Origin: Pleionea sp041589565
GTDB lineage: Bacteria; Pseudomonadota; Gammaproteobacteria; Enterobacterales; Kangiellaceae
NCBI GenBank assembly: GCA_041589565.1
Contig: JBFHVL010000022.1
Span: forward strand, 1 to 23,423
Direction of reading: 5' to 3'
Length of the DNA stretch: 23,423 nt
In this document: in pieces, positions 7,480-16,386 of the stretch
Layout: each line of letters starts with the position of its first letter
Numbering within the stretch: the stretch's first letter is position 1
Made by a program: the position numbers and the translations under genes
Notes under the pieces: model-generated
What the model was told of the DNA's origin: nothing
The model's database searches: none
What the model saw: only the letters and a program-made list of their open reading frames with translations

Positions 7480-8844
7480 TTAGGTCATTGTGACAAACTC
7501 TTCGGCCGAAGTCGGATGTATGGCGACAGTATTGTCGAAGTCAGCTTTGGTCGCACCCATTTTAAGTGCCACAGCAAAACCCTGCAGCATTTCATCGGCA
7601 CCTAACCCTATCACATGGATACCCACAATTTTTTCATCTTCGCCCACACAGACCAGTTTCATGCGTGTCGGCTGACGGTGCTGAGTCACTGCGTGGTACA
7701 TGGCGGTAAATTGCGAGGTATAGACCTTCACCGCATCGCCAAATTGTTCACGCGCTTCCGGTTCGGTTAACCCGACCGTTCCTATGGTTGGATGACTGAA
7801 CACCACGGTAGGCACATTGGAATAATCGAGGTGCTCCTCAGACTTATTGTTAAATAAGCGCTCGGAAAGACGACGTCCTGCGGCGACCGCCACCGGAGTT
7901 AACGCTAACCGACCAGTATTGTCGCCCACCGCATAGATGTTTTTGGCGTTGGTATTTTGAAACTTATCGGTTTCGATAAATCCGTTTGAATCTGTTTTTA
8001 CACCTACTGCGTCCAGATTAAGTGCATCGGTCATCGGCGCCCGACCAATCGCCCAGATGACTTCGTCTACCGGTCCAATCGACTCGCCATTCTCAAGCTC
8101 AATCACCAACCCCTGATCGGTTTCTTTAACTGCTTTGGGAACGCTATGGCGGTGCAGCTGCAGACTCAACTGCTCCATAATTTCAGTTAAAGTGTCAGAA
8201 AGAATCGGGTCAAACGAACGCAACGGTTTATCTTTTCGGATCACCAGATGGGTTTCGCTACCAAGCTCCGCCAGCACTCCGGCGATTTCTACCGCGATAT
8301 ACCCAGCCCCGACCACTGCAACTCGCTTGGGCTGTTCCATCATGGCAAAAAAACCATCGGAGTCGGTACCTAACTCTGCACCGGGAATATCAGGAATGAT
8401 CGGCGTACCACCAGTTGCAATCAAAATATGTTCGGCAGTATAGGTTTTTCCATCCACTTCCACCGTGTGGGCATCGACAAACCGGGCAAAGCCTTTGATC
8501 ACTTCGACTTTATTATTACCCAGTACGCGATCGTAAGATTGATGAATGCGACCAATGTATTCATCGCGGCTTTTCACCAGCTGTTGCCAGTTAAAACCCT
8601 TTTTGTGGAGATCAAAGCCATAATCGGACGACAGCTTTATTGCTTCGGCGATATGAGCGCCAAACCACATCACTTTCTTGGGCACACAGCCCACGTTAAC
8701 GCAGGTACCACCCAGAGCATTGGCTTCTACCAGAGCGCATTTCTTACCATAACGAGCAGCGCGATTAACCGAAGCAATGCCGCCGCTACCGCCACCAATG
8801 GCCAGATAATCAAAATCGTATTGTGTTTGCGAAGTATCAGTCAC
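7480..8844 (-). CDS. gor: Glutathione-disulfide reductase
   Basis: FAD-dependent flavoenzyme that reduces oxidised glutathione with NADPH in the cytoplasm. The FAD-binding motif GGGSGG is at residues 17-22 and the redox-active disulfide GGTCVNVGCVPKK has Cys48 and Cys53. A second dinucleotide fold, VAVVGAGYIAVEIAGVLAELG, is followed by VIRKDKPLR, which is typical of NADPH specificity. The FAD motif IYAVGD and the C-terminal HPTSAEEFVT with the catalytic His-Glu pair are present. The length of 454 aa matches E. coli Gor (450 aa). The start is GTG (8844-8842) with AAAGG 8 nt upstream. It is divergent from prlC; E. coli also has gor close to prlC and rsmJ. Confidence 0.93.
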   Translation of the reverse strand: MTDTSQTQYDFDYLAIGGGSGGIASVNRAARYGKKCALVEANALGGTCVNVGCVPKKVMWFGAHIAEAIKLSSDYGFDLHKKGFNWQQLVKSRDEYIGRIHQSYDRVLGNNKVEVIKGFARFVDAHTVEVDGKTYTAEHILIATGGTPIIPDIPGAELGTDSDGFFAMMEQPKRVAVVGAGYIAVEIAGVLAELGSETHLVIRKDKPLRSFDPILSDTLTEIMEQLSLQLHRHSVPKAVKETDQGLVIELENGESIGPVDEVIWAIGRAPMTDALNLDAVGVKTDSNGFIETDKFQNTNAKNIYAVGDNTGRLALTPVAVAAGRRLSERLFNNKSEEHLDYSNVPTVVFSHPTIGTVGLTEPEAREQFGDAVKVYTSQFTAMYHAVTQHRQPTRMKLVCVGEDEKIVGIHVIGLGADEMLQGFAVALKMGATKADFDNTVAIHPTSAEEFVTMT

Positions 8845-8935
8845 TGTTTTTGCCTTTCATCTCATATGTTAAAGCACAGAGGGTATTTTTAAGCCAACTG
8901 CGCATCCATTATTTTTTGCCGTGACTTGCAAATGG

Positions 8936-8941
8936 TACACT
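8936..8941 (+). promoter_or_regulatory. Possible extended -10 promoter element of prlC
   Basis: TGGTACACT (extended -10 with TACACT at 8936-8941) lies about 48 nt before the prlC ATG. A T-rich stretch 17-18 nt upstream may stand in for a -35 box. The spacing is plausible, but the match is only moderate. Confidence 0.35.
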
Positions 8942-8988
8942 TAATCCCAAGTAATCCCAATCAACCATTTTCAGTCTCAGGAACTCTA

Positions 8989-11049
8989 ATGACGAACCCA
9001 TTACTGGAAAGTTACGACCTCGCTCCTTTCAGTCGTATCAAGCCGGAACACATTAAACCGGCCATAGATCAAACCCTTCAACAATCGAAGCAGGCCATCA
9101 TGGATCTGCTGGAAAGTTTAGGTGATCCCAGCTGGGAAAACCTGATGCAGCCTATCGAACAGCTCAGCAATACCCTTGATAAACGCTGGTCACCGGTGTC
9201 GCATATGAACTCCGTGGTTAATTCCGACGAGCTACGTAAAGCCTACGATGCCTGTTTACCTTTGTTGTCCGAATATGGCACCTGGCTCGGTCAGAATGAA
9301 AAGCTGTATCAGGCGGTACAGGCTCTGTATGACCGCCGCGAAGAGCTGGGTCTTAATAGTACCCAGGTAAAGATACTTGAAGACGAGTTGCGCGACTTTA
9401 AATTGGCCGGTGTATCACTCAGTGACGACAAGAAAAAACGCTATGGCGATATTCAAAAACGGCTGTCGGAGTTGTCATCCAAGTACGAGCAAAACCTGCT
9501 CGATGCCACCATGGCCTGGAGCAAACATTTTGCCAATGAAAAAGGACTGGAAGGTTTACCCGAATCCACCATGGCCCTGCTCAAGCAAAATGCCGAAAAC
9601 GCCAAACAGTCGGGCTATTTACTTAACCTAGAATTTCCCTGCTATTTTGCCGTAATGAGTTACGCCGATGATGGCAAGCTACGCGAAGAAATGTATCGCG
9701 CTTACGCCACTCGCGCTTCAGAGTTCAGTGACCAGTCAGAGTGGAACAACGCGCCAATAATGGAAGAGATCATGGCGCTGCGCCATGAACTGGCTCAGCT
9801 ACTCGATTTTAATAATTATGCTGAATTATCGCTGGCCTCAAAGATGGCCGAATCCGTCGACCAAGTATTCGACTTTTTAACCGACCTCGCGGGCAAATCA
9901 AAACCACAGGCCGAGCAAGAGCTTTTCGAACTACAAGCTTTTGCCAAACAACACTTAACTATGGATTCACTCAATGCCTGGGATGTCACCTACGTTAGCG
10001 AAAAACTGAAACAACACAAATACTCCGTCTCTCAGGAAGAGTTACGTCCTTACTTTCCCGTGGATAAAGTACTAACGGGACTGTTTAAAATCACCGAAAC
10101 ACTGTTCTCGGTCACCATTAAAGAAGTAACCGACGGTGTTGATAAATGGCATTCGAGCGCTCGCCTGTTTGAAGTGTTTGATGAGCAGGGTGATTCGCAG
10201 GCACGATTCTATCTGGACTTGTATGCTCGCTCACACAAGCGGGGCGGAGCCTGGATGGCTGACTACAGTAGTCGTTTTCGCCTCGACGATGGACGTCTGC
10301 AAAAACCGGTCGCCTTTTTAACCTGTAATTTTAATCCTCCTGTTGGTGACAAACCTGCGCTACTAACACACGATGAAGTGGTTACGCTATTCCATGAGTT
10401 TGGTCATGGGCTGCATCATATGTTGACGCAAATAGACTACTTGAGTGCCAGTGGCATTCACGGCGTCGAGTGGGATGCGGTAGAACTACCCAGTCAGTTT
10501 ATGGAGAACTTCTGTTACGAAAAAGAAGGCCTTGATTTAATCTCCGGGCATTTTGAAACCGGCGAAAAACTGCCCGACGATCTATTGCAAAAGTTGCAGA
10601 ACGCTAAAAACTTCCAGTCCGCCATGATGATGGTCCGTCAGCTAGAATTTTCGCTGTTTGATTTCCGTATTCACAGCGAGTTTGATCCGACCAAGGGTGC
10701 CCGCATTCAAGCAATTTTGGATGATGTACGACAACAGGTTGCAGTGATCCTTCCGCCAGAATGGAATCGATTCCAGAATACTTTTTCTCATATTTTCGCC
10801 GGAGGCTACTCTGCCGGTTATTACAGTTACAAATGGGCTGAAGTGTTAAGTGCCGACGCCTTCAGCAAGTTCGAAGAAGAAGGCATTTTTAATGCCGATG
10901 CAGGACAAGCCTTTAAACAGAATATTCTGGAAAAAGGGGGCTCACAAAACGCCATGGAGTTGTTTAAAAACTTCCGAGGCAGAGAGCCCAGCGTCGAGCC
11001 TTTACTACGCCATTCGGGGATAGAGACTCAAACCGCGGAGTTGCGATAA
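8989..11049 (+). CDS. prlC: Oligopeptidase A (M3 family zinc metallopeptidase)
   Basis: Cytoplasmic metallo-oligopeptidase that degrades short peptides, including cleaved signal peptides. It is thimet-oligopeptidase-like: the zinc motif HEFGH is at residues 469-473 and the third ligand Glu is at 499 in DAVELPSQFMENF. The C-terminal signature FAGGYSAGYYSYKWAEVLSAD is present. At 686 aa it is close to E. coli OpdA/PrlC (680 aa). The ATG at 8989 is preferred: it gives MTNPLLESYDLAPFS, nearly the E. coli N-terminus, and CAGGA stands 7-8 nt before it. An upstream ATG at 8926 adds 21 unconserved residues. The sugar kinase gene follows with no gap. Confidence 0.95.
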   Translation: MTNPLLESYDLAPFSRIKPEHIKPAIDQTLQQSKQAIMDLLESLGDPSWENLMQPIEQLSNTLDKRWSPVSHMNSVVNSDELRKAYDACLPLLSEYGTWLGQNEKLYQAVQALYDRREELGLNSTQVKILEDELRDFKLAGVSLSDDKKKRYGDIQKRLSELSSKYEQNLLDATMAWSKHFANEKGLEGLPESTMALLKQNAENAKQSGYLLNLEFPCYFAVMSYADDGKLREEMYRAYATRASEFSDQSEWNNAPIMEEIMALRHELAQLLDFNNYAELSLASKMAESVDQVFDFLTDLAGKSKPQAEQELFELQAFAKQHLTMDSLNAWDVTYVSEKLKQHKYSVSQEELRPYFPVDKVLTGLFKITETLFSVTIKEVTDGVDKWHSSARLFEVFDEQGDSQARFYLDLYARSHKRGGAWMADYSSRFRLDDGRLQKPVAFLTCNFNPPVGDKPALLTHDEVVTLFHEFGHGLHHMLTQIDYLSASGIHGVEWDAVELPSQFMENFCYEKEGLDLISGHFETGEKLPDDLLQKLQNAKNFQSAMMMVRQLEFSLFDFRIHSEFDPTKGARIQAILDDVRQQVAVILPPEWNRFQNTFSHIFAGGYSAGYYSYKWAEVLSADAFSKFEEEGIFNADAGQAFKQNILEKGGSQNAMELFKNFRGREPSVEPLLRHSGIETQTAELR

Positions 11050-12600
11050 TTGGCTGAACCAAAACGGTTTCTCGCCATCGACTGTGGCACTCAATCGATC
11101 CGCGCGCTGGTATTCGATGCTCAGGGCGAGTTACTCGCCAAAGCACAAGTTGCTTTGGAAGGTTACTTTTCCGAAAAGCCAGGCTGGGTCGAGCAACATG
11201 CCCATTATTTTTGGGATTCGCTGGTGCGCGTATGCCACAAGTTATGGGATGAAGAGGGCATAGCGCCCGAGACTCTTTGCGGCCTGGCACTAACCACACA
11301 AAGAGCAACCGTGTTATGCGTCGATGAGCAGGGCAAGCCATTACGTCCAGCCATCACCTGGATGGATCAGCGACAAGCAACTCAGTTACCCAAAATCGAC
11401 TGGTGGTGGCGACTGGCCTTTAAGGTGGCCGGTGTTGACGACACGGTAAAACAATTCCTTCAGGACGCAGAGGTCAACTGGCTCCATCAACACCAGCCAC
11501 ACATTTTAGCGCGGACTCACAAGTACCTATTGCTATCGGGCTACCTCAATTATCGACTGAGCGGTGAGTTCAAAGACAGTGTTGGTTCGCAGGTCGGCTA
11601 CTTGCCCTTTGAATACAAAACCCACCAATGGGCCAGCCCTAATGACTGGAAATGGCAGGCTTGCCCACTACACCCCGACCAACTGCCAGAACTCGTTGCC
11701 GTGGGTGATACCTTGGGCACTATCAACCGTGATGCTTATAAACAAACCGGCCTGCCCGAAGGGCTGCCGATAGTCGCAGCCGCAGCCGATAAAGCCTGCG
11801 AAACTCTGGGCTGTGGAGCGCTTAGTCCGCATCAGGGACAAATCAGTTACGGTACCACAGCCACCTTCAATACGGTTTCCACCAAATACATCGAGCCAAT
11901 TCGCTATTTACCACCTTATCCCGCCGCTGTTCCCAATCACTTTAGCTGCGAGTATCAAATTTACCGCGGCTACTGGATGGTAAGCTGGTTTAAAGAGCAG
12001 TTTGCGCACAAAGAACATATGGAAGCGCAGACTCATGGTCTGTCAACTGAAGAAATTCTGGATCAGCAGGCGGCTACTATTGCGCCCGGTGCCGAAGGCC
12101 TTGTGTTGCAACCCTATTGGAGTCCGGGGGTTCGTTATCCTGGACCAGAAGCACGCGGGGCGATTATCGGTTTTAACGATAACCATACTCGTGCGCACAT
12201 CTATCGAGCCTTGCTTGAAGGTATCGCCTTTGGTTTACGATCAGGAAAAGAAAAAATGGAGCGCCGCAGTGGTACTCAAATAACCGAGTTGTTTGTGTCC
12301 GGAGGAGGCTCGCAAAGCCAGACCGCACTGCAAATCACAGCGGATGTGTTTAACCTACCGGTTCAGGTACCACAGCACTATGAAACCTCTGGCTTAGGTG
12401 CGGCAATTAACGTGGCAGTGAATCAAGGCGTTTACTCTGACTATGCCAGTGCTATTCAAGCCATGTGTCGTACGCGCAGTGTTATAGAGCCGAACAAGAG
12501 TAATGTGGCTTTATATGAAGCCATGTTCAAATCGGTTTATCAAAAACTGTATCAGCGACTGTCACCCCTGTATAAAGAGCTAAGAGATATCCACTCCTGA
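11050..12600 (+). CDS. FGGY-family carbohydrate kinase
   Basis: Phosphorylates a sugar or polyol with ATP; the substrate cannot be told from sequence. The N-terminal phosphate loop DCGTQSIRALVFD is at residues 10-22 and LTTQRAT lies near 87. The likely catalytic base is Asp247, in AAADKACETLGCGA. Later come ISYGTTATF, the adenosine motif SGGGSQS (417-423), and a C-terminal SGLGAAINVAV. At 516 aa it has normal FGGY length. Xylulokinase-like and YgcE-like branches are both possible. The start is TTG, directly after the prlC TAA; GCGGAG about 9 nt upstream, inside the prlC end, is the ribosome site. This suggests translational coupling. It converges on yaiI with 5 nt between stops. Confidence 0.88.
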   Translation: MAEPKRFLAIDCGTQSIRALVFDAQGELLAKAQVALEGYFSEKPGWVEQHAHYFWDSLVRVCHKLWDEEGIAPETLCGLALTTQRATVLCVDEQGKPLRPAITWMDQRQATQLPKIDWWWRLAFKVAGVDDTVKQFLQDAEVNWLHQHQPHILARTHKYLLLSGYLNYRLSGEFKDSVGSQVGYLPFEYKTHQWASPNDWKWQACPLHPDQLPELVAVGDTLGTINRDAYKQTGLPEGLPIVAAAADKACETLGCGALSPHQGQISYGTTATFNTVSTKYIEPIRYLPPYPAAVPNHFSCEYQIYRGYWMVSWFKEQFAHKEHMEAQTHGLSTEEILDQQAATIAPGAEGLVLQPYWSPGVRYPGPEARGAIIGFNDNHTRAHIYRALLEGIAFGLRSGKEKMERRSGTQITELFVSGGGSQSQTALQITADVFNLPVQVPQHYETSGLGAAINVAVNQGVYSDYASAIQAMCRTRSVIEPNKSNVALYEAMFKSVYQKLYQRLSPLYKELRDIHS

Positions 12601-12605
12601 AGGCT

Positions 12606-13061
12606 TTAATCAGTCTTGCCTTTGTGCGCCAGTAGCCGATCCAGTCGGTTAGCAAAGGCCATGCGATCGGCGTGGTTGAGCGGTGGTGGGCCGCCGGTAT
12701 TTACACCACTGCCTCTTAAAGTATCGAGAAAGTCGCGCATATTAAGTCGCTGGCGAATATTCTCCCGTGTTAAACGTTCTCCTCGCGGAGTAATGATTTC
12801 GCCACCTTTGGTAATCACTTCATCTGCCAGTGGAATATCTTGAGTGATCACCAAATCGCCAACTTCAACGCGCCTGACAATTTCATGGTCAGCCACATCA
12901 AACCCAGCCTCCACCTGTAGGCTTCTAATGAGTGGACTGTCGGGCACTGGAATATATTGATTGGCCACGAGTAACAGAGGAGTATCTGTTCGCACCGCCG
13001 CACGAAACAATATCTCCTTGATCACCTTAGGGCAGGCATCGGCATCCACCAGTATTTTCAT
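12606..13061 (-). CDS. yaiI: YaiI/YqxD family (DUF188) protein
   Basis: A 151-aa conserved protein of unknown function, related to PIN/NYN-like nuclease folds. It opens with the hallmark MKILVDADACPKVIKEIL and has the acidic motif GDLVITQDIPLADEV (about 68-82) followed by GGEIITPRG. This acidic set is consistent with metal binding, but activity is not established. Its ATG overlaps the TGA of the DUF3820 gene by 4 nt (ATGA), so the two are translationally coupled. It converges with the kinase gene and has no visible terminator in the 5-nt gap. Confidence 0.9.
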   Translation of the reverse strand: MKILVDADACPKVIKEILFRAAVRTDTPLLLVANQYIPVPDSPLIRSLQVEAGFDVADHEIVRRVEVGDLVITQDIPLADEVITKGGEIITPRGERLTRENIRQRLNMRDFLDTLRGSGVNTGGPPPLNHADRMAFANRLDRLLAHKGKTD

Positions 13062-13336
13062 TCACTGCTTTCCATTTGAATTGCACTCGCCTTTTTCAAT
13101 AAGGGTTTAAGCATAGCCTCCAGACCGTTTAATTTAATTTCATACATGAGGGCTAATTGCCGTCCTAACTTGTTATCGGGAAAACCCTGACCGTGAAACC
13201 ACACCAGATATGGCTCAGGTAATTCCAGCAGCGTACGACCTTTGTATTTTCCAAAAGGCATCACTTGGTGAATCGCTTCCAGCAATTGTTGTTCCGAAAA
13301 AAGGTTTGAATCGTGCAATGACACCGAAAAACTCAC
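13058..13336 (-). CDS. DUF3820-family protein
   Basis: A 92-aa protein with the family core MPFGKYKGRTLLELPEPYLV, then WFHGQGFPDNKLGRQLALMYEIK (residues 26-70). DUF3820 is a small domain found in many Gammaproteobacteria and sometimes named a putative quorum-sensing-regulated virulence factor; no biochemical role is visible here. The first start is GTG (13336-13334) without a good ribosome site, so the true N-terminus may lie slightly inside. It is the first gene of a two-gene operon with yaiI (ATGA overlap). Confidence 0.82.
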   Translation of the reverse strand: MSFSVSLHDSNLFSEQQLLEAIHQVMPFGKYKGRTLLELPEPYLVWFHGQGFPDNKLGRQLALMYEIKLNGLEAMLKPLLKKASAIQMESSE

Positions 13337-13356
13337 TTAGTCATTTTATCTGCCGT

Positions 13357-13362
13357 TATAAT
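13357..13362 (+). promoter_or_regulatory. Possible -10 box of the small membrane-protein pair
   Basis: A perfect TATAAT (13357-13362) lies 32 nt before the ATG at 13395, in the short divergent gap with the DUF3820 gene. No good -35 is seen at 16-18 nt. The site is inside a symmetric CGTTATAATAACG and might serve either strand. Confidence 0.4.
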
Positions 13363-13394
13363 AACGCAACTGTAATCGATAGGTTCGCTTATTT

Positions 13395-13724
13395 ATGACC
13401 GCTGAACAATTTAGTGATTGGGGACTCATCTTCGCGCTGAGTGCTGCCACCGCCTCAGTAACCCTTGGCATAATTATTTTTTACTCCATGATCCAGGATA
13501 AAAAAGCCGGTATCCCCATTATTATTGCCTTCGCTTTAATTGGCGTTGCCAAACTCGCAAAATATTATCTGCTGTCCGTTATTGCCGTTGGGTTGATGCT
13601 GCCCATGGTAGCCTACTATAGCTTTCGCCACTGGAAAAAACCTGTTATCTGGATCAACTGGGGATTGTTTTTTATTGCGGCTCCCATTGCTTTCTATGCT
13701 TATCGTGTGATGTATTTTCACTAA
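13395..13724 (+). CDS. Small membrane protein, three predicted helices
   Basis: A 109-aa protein I do not recognise. Hydrophobic helices lie at about residues 9-33, 40-75 (long, probably broken around GVAKLAKYY) and 83-103. Charges are few: a DKK after helix 1 and RHWKK before helix 3, which suggests those loops are cytoplasmic. ATG at 13395, with only a weak AGGT about 10 nt upstream. A second small membrane gene starts 17 nt after its stop and shares its terminator, so they likely form an operon and may work together. Confidence 0.7.
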   Translation: MTAEQFSDWGLIFALSAATASVTLGIIIFYSMIQDKKAGIPIIIAFALIGVAKLAKYYLLSVIAVGLMLPMVAYYSFRHWKKPVIWINWGLFFIAAPIAFYAYRVMYFH

Positions 13725-13741
13725 AAACAGAAGGGAAACTG

Positions 13742-14005
13742 GTGCCAATTATTGTGAAAGGTCATTTTCGTAACGCATTGATATTCTCGTGCATTACAGT
13801 GGGCTTATCGGCACTGTTCCTATTTTTGCATTGGAACTTCGGCCCATTTGAACTTTACCCTTATGTATTTGCTCCGGGTAATTTTTTGGCCAAACTGTTT
13901 ACTGAGGAAATCGACTTCTGGCCCAAAGTATCTATTTTAATGCTTGGGCAATTTGTATTTTTCTTTGCGTTCTTTTTATTAATTAGATTAGGAATTAAGA
14001 CATAG
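13742..14005 (+). CDS. Small membrane protein, two predicted helices
   Basis: An 87-aa protein with hydrophobic helices at about 11-30 and 62-83, joined by an aromatic-rich loop (HWNFGPFELYPYVFAPGNFL). Not recognised. The start is GTG at 13742, supported by AAGGGA 5 nt upstream. It is the second gene of a pair with 13395-13724. A strong hairpin terminator begins 2 nt after its stop. Confidence 0.7.
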   Translation: MPIIVKGHFRNALIFSCITVGLSALFLFLHWNFGPFELYPYVFAPGNFLAKLFTEEIDFWPKVSILMLGQFVFFFAFFLLIRLGIKT

Positions 14006-14006
14006 G

Positions 14007-14036
14007 AAAAAAGGGAGTTTTTCAACTCCCTTTTTT
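14007..14036. terminator. Bidirectional rho-independent terminator
   Basis: The stem AAAAAAGGGAGT / ACTCCCTTTTTT encloses a short T-rich loop and carries a T run on both strands. It lies between the convergent genes 13742-14005 (+) and 14039-16240 (-), nearly touching both stops, and should end transcription from either side. Confidence 0.88.
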
Positions 14037-14038
14037 GG

Positions 14039-16240
14039 TTAGTGCGGCAAAACGATTCTATGTAGTGTGTTAGTACCATCAAGAATTAAAAGCAAACGAT
14101 GACTGGCATCTAGGCTAAAATCATAAATATTATTGCCTTCGACATCCTGATAATTGGCTAATACAGTTCCATCCGATTGAATCAATTCTAACCCTGTACG
14201 AAAGCCAGTATTGGTTGAGTATTCGTACTCAATGAAAAGATTACCTTGAAGCGTAACTTGAAATGACTCTACATCTCGAGAATAAGTTCCGGTTTCTACC
14301 ATGGTGCTACCCTGACGCTGATAAATTCTTCCAGACGAGATAGCAAACTGCCCTGTAGGATCTAAATAACCTTGCTCGATATCATGACTAGTTGAGGTCA
14401 GCTCTTGCGCAGTATCGAAATAAGAAATGCTTAATCGATTGAGCTCTGAATGAGAGACGCTAGACACATACATCGCGAGCTCTGGAAAATAACTCCATTG
14501 GTAATTATCTACCCAAAAGAAGGTTCCAAGGGCAGAACGATGATCACAATATTCTTGGTAAGTCGAATTAATAAAGAAACAGCCACCAGCACCCAGTGCA
14601 GCCTCTCCATTAACCATTACTGGTTGGAATAACTGATTAGTTTGTGACACTGTTGCACTCACCAAAGTATCTGAGTCAAGGTCAACCACGCCTTTGGTAG
14701 TGACAACAGAAGTTCCATTCAAACCAACTGCATAAACTTCACTACCTGGCTGATCTATAGCCTGATACTCCTGATGCAACTGCATGGTTAATAAATCTAT
14801 CGCAATCAATTTATTATTATGGATCGTGTAAACAAAGGGTTGTGAGGGATCAACCGCAAATTTCAAGTTGTTATTATTAATTTGAAATGATGCATCGGCA
14901 GGCGTGCTTTCTAAAACATATAATGACGCCGAAAAAGTGCTCGAATCGATAACGCTTCGAGTGGATGTTAAGTCAACAATATTGGAGTGTGTTCCGGTAC
15001 TTAATGTACCTTGTGGATTTGCTACTAACTTCAATATTTCAGGATCACTGTGATCAATCGTTAACCATTGGTTTGAGCTAGTCATCGCAGTATAGCTTGA
15101 AGTATCATTCATACTGTTATCCATAACTCTTACCAATTGAGATTGTTGAACAGGTTGATCACCAAACTCGATAAAGTAATACTTCGGTTTCGCCGCAAAG
15201 ACACGATTATTCTCAATATTTATCGTGAGAGGAACGTCAACTTCACCATAAACAGACTGGACTTCGCCACCAAGCGTAAAGCTCTCTTCTACCGGCTCGT
15301 CTTCGAAATTTTGAGCAGTTAAGTCAACATCAAATAAAAACGAGTCAGGGGTCGTCCCGGAAGTGGTTTGTGGGTTCAGCAAATTAAAATTATTAGCAAT
15401 AATTTCCCAGTTGTAATTACCTCCATCTTCAGCATAAACCTCAAACTGACCGGAGCGCTGTGTACCATTAAAGATCGAAAACTGAGTATTCGACACTGCA
15501 AAAGTTGCGTTGCGTACGGAAATATTAACGGCAGCCTGTTCAATGATATTACCGTCACTATCCTTAAGCGTTAACTGAGCCAGGTTATCACCGACTTCAA
15601 AGCTCGGTTGATTGTAACTTAAGTGAACTCGCGTCTCTCCATTACCCTGAGAAGTATTTAAAGCCAGCCAATCTTGATCTGACTCCAATGTCCACTCTTG
15701 TCCAAAGGTTACCACTGTGACAACATTTAAATCTGGATACTGACCTGAGCCCATGATGTACTCACCCGAATACTCTGCATCCGTCATATAGAGCACATCA
15801 TTAAGCACGTAGTTAATCGTTAGATCTTTGTAAACTACATTGGTTTGTGCAGAATTCCCGGTAACAAATCTAATCGTCGTTGTACCTGTACCCGGAATTA
15901 ACTGAGTCGTATTAACTTGTATAGATACGTCATAACTCCCGCTTCCGGTTTCTGCAAACTGAAAATCCAGCCAGCTGGGCTGTGGCATTTCAGGCGGCAT
16001 CCCCACGGCAACGTATTCACCATTAAAATTGAATTGTATTGTCTGCGCAGCTGGAGCTTGTTGTTTATAGTCGGCTTCAAACTGTAGAGAGTTTTGACTC
16101 AAAGTAATGTTGTAACTAGTACCCGTACCACCTCCTCCAGTATTAGTAGGCTCTGACGATCCTCCGCCACCACCGCATGCAAATAAAACGAATACCGAAA
16201 AGCAGCACACCAGGTGCTTTATAAGTGACTGATTTAACAT
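14039..16240 (-). CDS. Large surface or periplasmic lipoprotein with BACON-like repeats
   Basis: A 733-aa lipoprotein: hydrophobic signal, then lipobox LFAC with Cys22 and a glycine/serine linker (GGGGGSS, later TGGGGTG) typical of exported anchored proteins. The mature part is all-beta in character. Repeated W-L signatures, PSWLDF (about 88), QDWLALN (about 189) and NQWLTID (about 390), match the BACON / Ig-like style, suggesting three or four domains to about residue 440. The last 270 residues carry propeller-like stretches such as FVYTIHNNKLIAIDLLT and a single C-x(11)-C pair. No enzymatic motif was found; binding or adhesion is an inference. AGGGA 6 nt before the ATG supports the start. 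Its own promoter lies upstream and a strong terminator follows. Confidence 0.8.
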   Translation of the reverse strand: MLNQSLIKHLVCCFSVFVLFACGGGGGSSEPTNTGGGGTGTSYNITLSQNSLQFEADYKQQAPAAQTIQFNFNGEYVAVGMPPEMPQPSWLDFQFAETGSGSYDVSIQVNTTQLIPGTGTTTIRFVTGNSAQTNVVYKDLTINYVLNDVLYMTDAEYSGEYIMGSGQYPDLNVVTVVTFGQEWTLESDQDWLALNTSQGNGETRVHLSYNQPSFEVGDNLAQLTLKDSDGNIIEQAAVNISVRNATFAVSNTQFSIFNGTQRSGQFEVYAEDGGNYNWEIIANNFNLLNPQTTSGTTPDSFLFDVDLTAQNFEDEPVEESFTLGGEVQSVYGEVDVPLTINIENNRVFAAKPKYYFIEFGDQPVQQSQLVRVMDNSMNDTSSYTAMTSSNQWLTIDHSDPEILKLVANPQGTLSTGTHSNIVDLTSTRSVIDSSTFSASLYVLESTPADASFQINNNNLKFAVDPSQPFVYTIHNNKLIAIDLLTMQLHQEYQAIDQPGSEVYAVGLNGTSVVTTKGVVDLDSDTLVSATVSQTNQLFQPVMVNGEAALGAGGCFFINSTYQEYCDHRSALGTFFWVDNYQWSYFPELAMYVSSVSHSELNRLSISYFDTAQELTSTSHDIEQGYLDPTGQFAISSGRIYQRQGSTMVETGTYSRDVESFQVTLQGNLFIEYEYSTNTGFRTGLELIQSDGTVLANYQDVEGNNIYDFSLDASHRLLLILDGTNTLHRIVLPH

Positions 16241-16337
16241 AAGAATCCCTAAATGTCTTCACGAATCCTGAAGGGCTGAGGAGAGCAAGAACAAGTTTCG
16301 CGGGGTTAGTCTAATTGTTGTTTAATACTGCACCCGC

Positions 16338-16366
16338 ATCATATTGATAATTAACTTTCAGAACAA
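16338..16366 (-). promoter_or_regulatory. Sigma-70 promoter of the BACON-like lipoprotein gene
   Basis: On the minus strand TTGTTC (16366-16361), a 17-nt spacer and TATGAT (16343-16338) form a good promoter. The implied start leaves a leader of about 90 nt before the lipoprotein ATG. The gene is therefore likely transcribed apart from the DUF1801 gene upstream of it. Confidence 0.55.
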
Positions 16367-16386
16367 GTCACTGTGGATAATTACCA

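Noticed and set aside
8428..8892. 154-aa plus-strand open frame
   Set aside because: Antisense shadow of gor, whose redox motif and full-length match are unambiguous.
8926..8988. 21-residue N-terminal extension of PrlC
   Set aside because: It would begin inside the probable promoter region and is unlike the family. The ATG at 8989 has CAGGA and the conserved MTNPLL start.
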